Origin: Camillea tinctor
Taxonomy: Eukaryota > Ascomycota > Sordariomycetes > Xylariales > Xylariaceae
Assembly: GCA_022578605.1 (NCBI GenBank)
Contig: MU394070.1
Span: 186,001-250,000 of the forward strand
Reading direction: 5' to 3'
DNA: 64,000 nucleotides
The notes beneath the pieces were generated by a model that had not been told where the DNA came from, ran no database searches, and saw nothing but the letters and a program-made list of their open reading frames with translations. Positions 1 through 8,502 of this stretch are shown piece after piece (position 1 is the stretch's first letter; each line of letters opens with the position of its first letter). The position numbers were made by a program, and so were the translations under genes.

Positions 1-204
1 GTTGGTTTTTCTTCATTACAGACTCGATTGAGCATAGGAAGGCAGGTAGGTTAGGGACTTGTGATAGCATCTTCCTCTACGTGACGATAGTTGATTATGT
101 AAAGTTTGCCTTTTTCTTTTTCCCCTTTCTTTCCTTTCCTCCCTTTTCAACTTTACCTCCTCCCCCTTTTCTTTCTTTAAAATAAAAATCCTGCTCAAGA
201 TCCC

Positions 205-1110
205 TCAAGCCTTGCCCTTCCCCTTCTTCCCCTTCTTCCCACCTCCACCTCCCCCTCCACTAGCACCCCCCGCATCACCACCACCACCACCACCCATCAA
301 CCCAGCCAAACCCCCCAGTCCGCCCGCCCCTCCCCCCATCCCTCCAAACATATTCATCATCTCGGGCGTGATCCCCCCAGGCAGTCCCGGCATACCTGCC
401 CCCCCTCCGCCCGCCCCCTGCATCTCCTTCATCATCTCCTTGAACGCGTTCTCGCTCACCCCGCCCCCCGTCATCGCCGCGCTGTACGCCGGCAGCAGGT
501 CCCCCATCTTCTTGTCCCACCCCCGCGGCACCGCCGGCCGCGGCCACTCCTCCGCCCCCGCCCCGTCCTGCCCCGGCGCCCCGTACCCCCCGAACTCGCG
601 CACCCCCCGCCGCAGCGCCTCGCTGTCCCCCGTCGTCGGGTGCTCCCGCAGGTACCCCGCCACCAGCACGTACAGGTGGTGCTTGTTCTTGACCCCCGCC
701 GCCCCCCCCAGCCGCACCCGCACCCGCCCCGGGTTCGCCCAGTCCGCCGGGTGCGTGCGGTGCGCCTCCAGCACGGGCGCGAGCCGCAGCGACGCGCACG
801 CGCTGGCGATCGTGCGCGCTAGCGGGTTGGATACCGCGAGAGACCGCGGGACCCGTCGGCCGGTCGAGCGTGTACGCCGCGCGTCGAAGTACACCGGGTA
901 CAGCATCTGGTAGTCCCGGATGTCTTCGGGCTTCACGTGCGGCGTCGAGGTGGAGGGCGCTGGGGGGGGCGCCGGCGTGAGGGATGCGGTGGGCGCGGAG
1001 GGGGGGCTGCGCGGCCGCAGGATGTCGGTCTCGTCGAAGTCGTCGATGTCGCCCTCGCTCGGGTCGGAGAGGTCGCTGTCGGATACTTCTTCTATCTGGG
1101 GGTGAGACAT
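205..1110 (-). CDS. SEC65: Signal recognition particle subunit SRP19 (Sec65)
   Basis: Single-exon 301-aa protein. SRP19 binds SRP RNA and lets SRP54 join the particle that targets secretory proteins to the ER. An acidic Ser/Asp/Glu leader (residues 1-35) and a Pro-rich stretch precede the core: YPVYFDARRTRSTGRRVP, then conserved NPLA, the basic KNKHHLYVLVAGYL segment and the PRGWDKKMGDLLP end typical of fungal Sec65. The last ~75 residues are Gly/Met-rich and end in a KKGKKGKGKA lysine tail. The start lies in the 516-bp gap shared with divergent RPS30. The GC-rich core throws up long false ORFs in other frames. Family call is firm; the function of the Gly/Met tail is unknown. Confidence 0.9.
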   Translation of the reverse strand: MSHPQIEEVSDSDLSDPSEGDIDDFDETDILRPRSPPSAPTASLTPAPPPAPSTSTPHVKPEDIRDYQMLYPVYFDARRTRSTGRRVPRSLAVSNPLARTIASACASLRLAPVLEAHRTHPADWANPGRVRVRLGGAAGVKNKHHLYVLVAGYLREHPTTGDSEALRRGVREFGGYGAPGQDGAGAEEWPRPAVPRGWDKKMGDLLPAYSAAMTGGGVSENAFKEMMKEMQGAGGGGAGMPGLPGGITPEMMNMFGGMGGGAGGLGGLAGLMGGGGGGDAGGASGGGGGGGKKGKKGKGKA

Positions 1111-1626
1111 GGTGGTGTTTTGTTGCCTTTGTATGTGTGTATTTTGTTTTGCTATGCCAATGTGAGTGTAGGTGATAGTTTTGGTATAAGTGGTCTTGGT
1201 GTTGAAGGGGTTAAGGTTGAGGCCAAGAAAGAGAGATACGTATCTTGAATTTTAGACTTTGAACGTGGGGTAGCTTCCAAGGTTTTTGGGGGGGTTTCCA
1301 ATTGGTATGACCTAGAGGCTTGGCAAGATTCGATTACTCTATTATCTAAGCCGGAGTTAAGAATAGGCCTATCCCGAAGTCCCCACTTGACGAGGCATTA
1401 ATTGTGGCTGTGTGGCTTGTGCGCGCACACAAATTGGATTAGCAATTCTGTGCTGGGGCAAAAACCATCTCTCGCTTTTATTTTTTGTTCTTCTTCCCTT
1501 TTTTCCCCCATTCACCAAGTCATCATCCACCAACCCACCTACAACTACAACCACGACAATCGCCGTTTTCATCCATCGATAAAACCGAACGAGAAGAAAT
1601 CTTGCAAGGCATAAAAATCAGTCACC
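1111..1626. promoter_or_regulatory. Shared divergent promoter region SEC65 / RPS30
   Basis: A 516-bp gap between two outward-pointing housekeeping starts. The RPS30 side is pyrimidine-rich (about 1470-1560), as is usual upstream of highly expressed fungal genes. I see no convincing TATA box or other gene; the small ORFs here look random. Confidence 0.4.
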
Positions 1627-2073
1627 ATGGGAAAAGTTCACGGAAGTTTGGCCCGTGCAGGTCCGTTATAATTATTTCCTTAATAAATTCCTATTTCTAT
1701 CTCCCGACCGCAGCCAGGCGAGAGCAGGGCCACTCAACTCGACCCGTCTCTCCTCCCTCTGGATGCTGGAACAAAGAGAAAGAAAGAAAAGAAAAGAAAA
1801 AGAATATAAACAAAAACAAAATACTGACATGTCCCTATTCCACAGGCAAGGTCAAGTCTCAGACCCCTAAGGTCGAGCCCCAGGAGAAGGCCAAGACCCC
1901 CAAGGGCCGCGCGCGCAAGCGGCTCGTGTACACCCGCCGTTTCGTGAACGTCGTTCAGGGCGGTGGCAAGCGCAAGGTAAGACAATTCACCCATCTACCA
2001 TGACAATAGTTGTCGTGAGGATCCATTGCTGACGATCCCCTCTTTCTAGATGAACCCCAACCCTGGCTCGTGA
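1627..2073 (+). CDS. RPS30: 40S ribosomal protein eS30
   Basis: Three exons: 1627-1660, 1846-1976 and 2050-2073, giving a 62-aa basic protein. Exon 1 encodes [11 protein letters not shown] and splits a Gly codon. Exon 2 encodes [11 protein letters not shown], then [14 protein letters not shown] and [10 protein letters not shown]. Exon 3 encodes MNPNPGS. This is full-length eS30 without the ubiquitin-like fusion found in animals, as is normal in fungi. Intron 1 (185 nt, GTCCGT donor, ACTGAC branch-like site near 1822, CAG acceptor) and intron 2 (73 nt) are in phase. A long first intron right after the start is typical of fungal ribosomal-protein genes. eS30 is part of the small ribosomal subunit. 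Confidence 0.95.
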
Positions 2074-3449
2074 TCGACTTCTACCACAACTCCCACCCCG
2101 AATCAACATGTTGCCTCTTTTTCGGTCCGGACTCTCTGTGCGTCCTAGTTTCTAGCTAAGTTGCCAACGGCCCGGACACACTACAACAACGCGAGATGGG
2201 CCATGCGATGCAGCAAACCAACACAAAAAAACTGCGGGGCATGTTGATATTTCTTTTTTAAGTTGAGAGAGAGAGAAGGGAATATTATCTTACTACAACA
2301 CGATGGAATGCGATCGGGAATCGGTGGGGTCGTCGAAGCTGAGAAGAAAGAGAAAGGGAGAAGGAGACCCTTCTACCTTTTCTCTTTCTATCTCGGACTC
2401 CGCGCTCCTAAGGGGCGTTTTATTGGCATTTCACTAGGGCACGGTTTTCGTAGTTTCGTCATTTCGTCAAGAAAATGTACATACCTGCGTTGCCGAACTT
2501 CCCGCTTTTCATGGCACAGTGTCTTCACCTAAGGACCGCAAAAAGAGGAAAAAAAGTTGATCATCCCGGCCAAAGCCCTCTCTTGCTTTTCTTGCCTCCT
2601 TTTCCTGCCTCGCATTAGTAATATCTTGAGCTTTGCGGTGAAATGAGTCATTGCGTCCATCCTAGTAGCCCAGGGTAGACACGTTCTTTAGGCACAAGCA
2701 GCCCTCCCTTCCATATATCAGTTATCTCGATATATGACGTAGTCCATATCCTCTGCCTATGATTCCCTTATTCGTTATCTCCGAGGATGGCTCTCTGTAT
2801 TATAAGTTGTAGTCAAATACTCCTTATCACGGGAATATGTACTTCGATCTAGCTCTTCCTGAGTCACGAAGAAGATAGGTTAGTTCCCGATATGGATCAC
2901 TAACAAACACTTTCTTATATGATATGACAACCCTTGCTACTAGCCTTACATGTGTATATATGTTGCAGTGTTATATAAATGAGCTAATTGTCAAAGGACT
3001 ATTGGCATTTACTTTTGTCCATGACAATATAGTCCTCTGGGAGGAGATTATTGGATGGATTTAACTAATACTGCGGTTCATATTTTCCCAGCCGCGTCTA
3101 TAGCTCTGTTGAACAGCTGCTTTATATATACCGTGGCAAAAAATGGACCATATGCAGCAATATGTATGCAAGCTTGAAGTTGTCCAATCTTGTTGTAGTA
3201 GGTAAATCAAGACTAAATATTGACTAGCCATACTAATTATAACTAGGAAACGAGCTGCTCATTTATAATACTCATTTCTCTGTGGATTTTACTATTACTC
3301 CTACAAGTATTGAAACATTAAATCTGGTCATTCATAAGAAACAAAGTTAATACACAGGTAGATATCCCTCATTTAACAAGATGTTGGTCATAGTTTGACT
3401 ACTTAAGTACACGATAGACGCAAATATTGCGGTAAATTCTATTTTGAAA
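2074..3449. other. Intergenic, no gene seen
   Basis: Begins with the RPS30 3' UTR and becomes AT-rich with stops in all frames. Short ORFs such as 2263-2532 show no recognisable protein composition. No RNA gene or repeat stands out. Confidence 0.5.
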
Positions 3450-4397
3450 TCAGACAAGTTGACACCTCCCTCCTGGAAAGATCTGCATTTCCCACATACC
3501 CTTTACAGGCCGCATCACTCGGAAAGACTCGTACCTACTAGAATCCCCCTCTCCAATGATCTTTTCTACAAGCCGGGAAACGCTCAACCCTCTGAAACCC
3601 GCGGCGGGAATGCCCTCCAATGAGAGTTGAAAGGGGGTTAGCACCAACGGCGCCGGATCTTCGTCTGTTACATCGACATCGAAAACAGCACATTGGTTCC
3701 GGAGCAGTTCATGTTGAGAACACTTCCTTTCGAGCAGAATATTGAATACCGCGTATTGCAAACAGAATGCCCATGACAAACCAAACTCGTGCGGATATGG
3801 CATCCGAGGATATGGTGCCCAGATGGTGAGGTCCTGCTCGGACATCTGCCTGATCCAGGACATCAATGCGCTTATACCAAACTTGCTCCTTAAACATTTC
3901 CAGTCTTTTAAAGAGCCTTTTTGCATGGGCTTATCTGGATCCAACATTTCTAGGGCGTCTTCCAGCATGGAGCAATTAAGATCCCTGCGGATCTTCTTGT
4001 ATGATTCGTCGAAAATAGTATCTTGAACCTCTACGTATTTATGGTCCTGAGATGATCTCACAGGCGTCCCGACCCATATTTTCCCACTTCTCATCACTCT
4101 GTTGATCAACCACTCGGGATGATAAGTCATGGAGTCGATTTGCCGAATCAGAAATAAATCTGCTCGGTTTTCACTTCGCAAATTATCTGGGAATTGGTTA
4201 ACGAACTCTACAGTTTCCCGCGTCTCGCTCACACGCAGAAATGTTGGATTCCAAATAGACTGCCATATCGCATCTGCGACCATAATCTCACCCTTCTGTT
4301 TGAGGTATATAAGGATATCGAATAGGATCTGGGTTATGGCACGCTTTCGGCGTTCCATATATTCGTCTAACGCTGCCTTTATACGAAACCTTCGCAT
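3450..4397 (-). CDS. Hypothetical protein, unrecognised (315 aa)
   Basis: An uninterrupted 315-aa frame. It has an in-frame TAG a few codons before the ATG, so the start is fixed unless an upstream exon exists. The protein is soluble-looking, has no signal peptide or membrane segment, and has a balanced composition with many Trp, Arg and Glu. Notable segments are an N-terminal amphipathic helix (ALDEYMERRKRAITQILFDI), WAPYPRMPYPHEFGLSWAF, and a C-terminal VMRPVKGMWEMQIFPGG. I do not recognise the family. It points away from the decayed AAA+ gene, 272 bp apart, in an AT-rich accessory pocket. The even composition favours a genuine protein over a chance ORF, but it could also be the remnant of a longer gene. 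Confidence 0.55.
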   Translation of the reverse strand: MRRFRIKAALDEYMERRKRAITQILFDILIYLKQKGEIMVADAIWQSIWNPTFLRVSETRETVEFVNQFPDNLRSENRADLFLIRQIDSMTYHPEWLINRVMRSGKIWVGTPVRSSQDHKYVEVQDTIFDESYKKIRRDLNCSMLEDALEMLDPDKPMQKGSLKDWKCLRSKFGISALMSWIRQMSEQDLTIWAPYPRMPYPHEFGLSWAFCLQYAVFNILLERKCSQHELLRNQCAVFDVDVTDEDPAPLVLTPFQLSLEGIPAAGFRGLSVSRLVEKIIGEGDSSRYESFRVMRPVKGMWEMQIFPGGRCQLV

Positions 4398-4812
4398 GTG
4401 ATGATTGATCTACCCCCCTCGAACCATAATGCCGGGTCACGAGACTGTGCTTTTCGCGATCTAGGTCAGCCCACGATGTATGATACACTCTCTGGATTTT
4501 GCGAAGCCTAATAGGCTTCCGGACTTTCCACAGACATCCTGGAAGGCGAAGGCCATGCTCGCTCAAGAAAAAGCATTTAGAATTCGGTTTACAAAACTGG
4601 TTGATCAATACGTTGAAGAGACTGCAAGACTCCACGGAGACTGCCATATTTAATTCTGCACATACCAATATGGGGGGGTTCATAGTGTACCCTAAGTTTA
4701 AAGATGAATCCGAGGATGATGAATCTAGCATGGGTGAAGTCGAAGTACGTACACCTTACGGTATTTAACTTATGCTAATAAATATACACAGGAAACAACG
4801 GAATGCCCCCTG

Positions 4813-4976
4813 TGTGGGGGATAACCCCCTCCACACACGGGACACTGGGCACAATGGTCTTTATTGTGCTATCTGCGTGTGTATGTGTGTGTGTGTGAGA
4901 GAGAGAGAGAGAAATAATGATGAAACCCAAAAAGGGGACTAAATACTAGGTCCTGCTGAGTCATTCTGACGTAACA
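4813..4976. mobile_element. Solo-LTR-like insertion, copy 1 (164 bp)
   Basis: Starts TGTGGGGGATAACCCC and ends CTGACGTAACA, so it has TG...CA (TGT/ACA) termini. It is flanked by a perfect 5-bp direct repeat CCCTG (4808-4812 and 4977-4981), the target duplication expected of LTR-retrotransposon integrase. Inside are a GT/GA microsatellite and the shared block ATGATGAAACCCAAAAAGGG. Deleting the element plus one CCCTG restores the AAA+ reading frame, so it landed in coding sequence. No internal retroelement genes are present. Confidence 0.8.
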
Positions 4977-6224
4977 CCCTGGGTTTAGTCGCAGAAATTC
5001 GCCATCTATATCGAGAAAATCCGAACCGCCCATGGGACGAGTGGATCCCTGATACTATTCCTAGAGACGTAGCCAAGGGTTCTTCGAAGTATTCAGTGGT
5101 TGTGCGTCAAGAAACTGAATGGAGTGAATCATCTCTTGTTCTTCATTCCATTACCATCAATAATGCTCTGCTGAAGGATTTTCTGCATCGTGTCTTCGAG
5201 GACTACGATGGTATCAATACGAAATTGAAATACTTGGACTTCCATGCACCTCTACAGTACGTATACGAATTTCACAATATTATTTATTTTTATATTACCT
5301 AAGTAGTCTGCCCTTCATATTCAAAATTGAGTCGGTGAGACTAGTTTAGAGAGTATGTCACAGCGCAGTATGCAATGATACGATGATATAATGACTGTGA
5401 TACCTTTATGAATCTGGCTCTTTAGCAAAAGTGTATAAGGGGGTGTTGAGGAGAATATGACTAAGGAAGTGGACATCATGGAGAAATTAACCACGAGGAA
5501 ATCTATATTGATGTTTAAAAAACATATAGCGAATTCTACCATCGATGGCATACCTTAGAAAAGCTTTACACCAACGAGAAAGACGAAGAAACAAGAAAGC
5601 ATCTCGAGCTTCTTTATCCAATTGTCAGAAAGGAAATAATTCTTCACATTGATAAAACGCATGACTTGACGGCTAACGGAGTAATTTCATTTGACTACTT
5701 ATGGGCTATATTTCTTCCAGGATCAAATATCTATTCCAGGGTCGGTGATCAAGATTGCTTGTACCAGGTGACACAAACTCAGTATCTAACTGATATTATG
5801 AGTACCCATTATTTCTCAATGCTCTGTCGATATATTGACTGTGATGGCAAAGACTTTGGCTATGTGTCGACCATCCAAAAGAGACAAAACTTTCCCGGTG
5901 TGAAGAAGATTACTGAGCTATATGTATTCCCCTTCCATCTTCATTCTGAAACAGACAGCCTGTTGGAAAAGCTCAACAGCCGCGGAGAACGCTTTGAAGG
6001 ATCGAATGCGTTTAACCATGTCACCTATTCTGGCTTTTATATCGACCGAGACCAGGGAGATTTCAAGAGACGATACGTAAGTACTTGTTACGTTCGCAGG
6101 TACCCCTAATATTGACTTGACATCTGTAGGCTAAGGACGATCGAATTATCATTGACCCGAAGACATATGCTTTATATAATAGCAACCCTGAGCATCATCC
6201 AATCTCTCCACTAGAGAAAGAGCA

Positions 6225-6302
6225 TGTGGGGGATGACCCCATATGGCACACACACAAGGCTCTAGGCACAACGGACTATATTGCCGTGCTATGAAGCTAT
6301 AC

Positions 6303-6344
<42 letters not shown>

Positions 6345-6406
6345 TAATGATGAAACCCAAAAAGGGGACTAAATACTAAGGCCTGCTGAGTCATTCTGAC
6401 GTAACA
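6225..6406. mobile_element. Solo-LTR-like insertion, copy 2 (182 bp)
   Basis: Same element as at 4813, same orientation. It starts TGTGGGGGATGACCCC and ends CTGACGTAACA, flanked by a perfect 5-bp duplication GAGCA (6220-6224 and 6407-6411). The 3' ~70 bp is nearly identical to copy 1. The 5' half differs more and the GT/GA microsatellite is longer. Removing it with one GAGCA restores an open frame across the junction (EKEQTRNDIEYI). Confidence 0.82.
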
Positions 6407-7912
6407 GAGCAGACGCGGAATGACATCGAATATATAGGTAGCTAGAAAGCAAGAGTTATGTGACATAACGGTGAATATTGTCCATAAGATGACGACGGAT
6501 AGATCTGGGAAGCTAGTTGAATTGATGAATGTACACAAGAGAAAGAACAAAAACTTTCATGATCAGTGTAAGTTCTATTATGGCCATACCAGATGACAAT
6601 TATACCGGAACTCACTCCCCGATAGCAAGATCTCTCACAGCTGAACAGCGTCTCCTCTCTACCCCTATCGTGAGGGGATTTTGCCTCTCTGTTAAAAAGT
6701 GGTGTAAGTGATGAATTAAGAAGAAAGATTAAGAAAATAAATTACGGACAATCTAATATGAGTTTACAGGCGAGTTCTATATTGACAACATCCAGCCAAT
6801 AGTATGGAGCGAGGACGCCTTCAAAAGATTAGTTCTTCCTAGAGATAATAAAGCGATCATCCATGCCTTCGTTCAACAGAAGTTGGAAGGAGGTGACTCT
6901 TTTGATGATATTGTCTAGGGAAAAGGTATTGATATTATTAGGGTTAAGGGGGATGAAATATGCTAACAAGTTTCTTTCCAGGACAGGGCTTCATAATGCT
7001 CCTTAGCGGAGTTCCAGGAGTAGGGAAAACATTGACTGCTGAATTAGGTGACAGCCATAACAAATGCCCCCCACTACTCGCAATCTAACGGTTTCTCTAT
7101 TTGCTGAGGAGCTGCGTAAGCCACTTTACTGCATGAGCGCCGGCGAGCTCGGCGAGGACGCCTCAGACGTGGAGCAGGCCTTAGAAAAGATCATGGAGCT
7201 AAACAGCAGATGGAGCTCTATCATTTTGCTCGACGAGTGCGACGTCTTCCTCGAGGCTCGCACCACCGCAGACGTACATGGAAACCGGCTAGTTTCAATG
7301 TTCCTGCGACAGCTCGAATACTTCCGCGGCGTGATGTTCCTGGCGACGAACAGGCCCACGTCTTTCGATGCGGCCTTTGACTCCCGAATTCATCTCGCAA
7401 TCGACTACCCGTGCCTAGACTTTGAGAGCCGCCTCTACATCTAGAAGACGTTTGTCGGCCTACAGGGGGACTCGAGCAAGTACACTAGCGAGCTGAGGGA
7501 GGAAGACTTAAAGGTCCTAGCGAAGGATGAGTTGAACGGGCGGCAGATCAAGAACATCGTCAAGACCGGACGGCTTCTTGCTAAGCAGCAGAAAGTGTCC
7601 CTCGCCATGAAGCATATAGAGATGGTGCTAAGAGTCAAGCGGGAGGGGTCGGTTTTTTGGCGCTGAGTCATGGACTCTCACGTTCGGAGATGAGAGACTA
7701 GAATCATGATAGTTATCATAGTGATGAGGTACCTGCATACCTACTAGAGTAAATGGATATTTTTGCACCTAAATTGCCTTCTTGTCGCTATCCCACCGAT
7801 CGATCCCCCCCAAACGCATACCCATCCATCACCTATATTTTATTTCCTGTATTTCGTTCACCCAGACCCTCTTCAACGGACCGGTCGTAAGCCATGTTAG
7901 ATCTACTAGATC

Positions 7913-8502
7913 TTAGTCGAGCAATCCCCTTTCCTGAATTTCCTCTACTAGCTGCTGAAATTCTTCGTTTCCTTCATCAGCCTTCTTTCGAAATGCCGGG
8001 AAGTTGTCTTTGATCCACTCTTTATCTTTCCCGGCTTCGGGGATCAGAAATCCGTGCTCTAGACCGGCGGTGATACCTCCGATGATGAAGATTCTCAAGT
8101 TTATGTCCTCGGGCACCTAGCCATATATGATTAGTAAGGCTTTTATCATTTATTCATGCCATCTGTTTTCTATTGCAGTAAGAGAGGATGAAGAAGTAAA
8201 AAGAAGAAAAAGGCAATGTTTATTACAATTTCTTTCCATGTTTTTTCTAGCTGAAGACACAACTCATCAAACATTTCACGTTTCCTTGCCGGACTGGTTC
8301 GCACGCGTGCTACGAGAATATTGGCTTGCTTGCGCTTGCCACCCACGTAGGCTCGGTAGCTGTCCGCAGGTGTGAATCGCACGTTCACGAACAGAGATGG
8401 TGTAGTGAAATAAGTAGTGTGGATTTTAGTAATAGCTTCGGCTAGGCTATCTTGTTGTTGAGGCGACAACGAAACTTTGTGAGTAAAGTCGTAAAGGGGC
8501 AT
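7913..8502 (-). CDS. Tautomerase, cis-CaaD-like (Tautomerase_3 type)
   Basis: Two exons, 8227-8502 and 7913-8116, joined over a 110-nt phase-0 intron (GTAATA donor, CTAG acceptor), give 159 aa. The protein starts MPLYDFTHKV, so after Met removal Pro-1 is the catalytic base of the tautomerase superfamily. KIHTTYF places a His near position 28, as in cis-3-chloroacrylic acid dehalogenase-like enzymes, and an Arg-containing ARVRTSPARKR strand follows. Exon 2 carries IFIIGGITAGLEHGFLIPEAG, which holds the conserved Glu region, and a charged C-terminal helix. Length fits fungal members (about 140-160 aa). Substrate is unknown; most fungal homologues are uncharacterised. Cytosolic, no targeting signal. 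Confidence 0.8.

Larger units (their letters stand above)
4670..7666 (+). pseudogene. AAA+ ATPase (fungal DUF7025-AAA type), disrupted
   Basis: Collinear with a common fungal family that has an N-terminal DUF7025-like domain and one AAA module. Pieces in order: acidic leader (4670-4744); EIRHLYRENPNRPWDEWIP (about 4991-5050); DUF7025-like domain in 4989-5256 and 5530-6076 (HRW, NGVISFDYLWAIFLPG, CRYIDCDGKDFGYV); RIIIDPKTYALYN (6130-6225); LTAEQRLLSTPIVRGF (about 6630-6680); Walker A GVPGVGKT (about 7012-7035); Walker B IILLDECD; sensor FLATNRP; GRQIKNIVKTGRLLAKQQ near the end. Damage: two LTR-like insertions in exons (4813-4976, 6225-6406), an in-frame TAG where the family has Gln (6916-6918), another TAG where it has Trp (7442-7444), and a poor splice phase between Walker A and AEELRKP. 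I infer a recent pseudogene. Exact start and some exon borders are uncertain. Confidence 0.8.

Noticed and set aside
212..913. 233-aa Pro-rich frame opposite SEC65
   Set aside because: Antisense to a recognised gene; its Pro runs are the complement of the Gly-rich SRP19 tail.
4814..6407. First reading of the repeated 164-182-bp sequences as ordinary or introner-like introns
   Set aside because: The 5-bp duplications and TG/CA ends fit LTR insertion better, and removing element plus one duplication restores coding sequence. Splicing remains possible and is listed as a finding.
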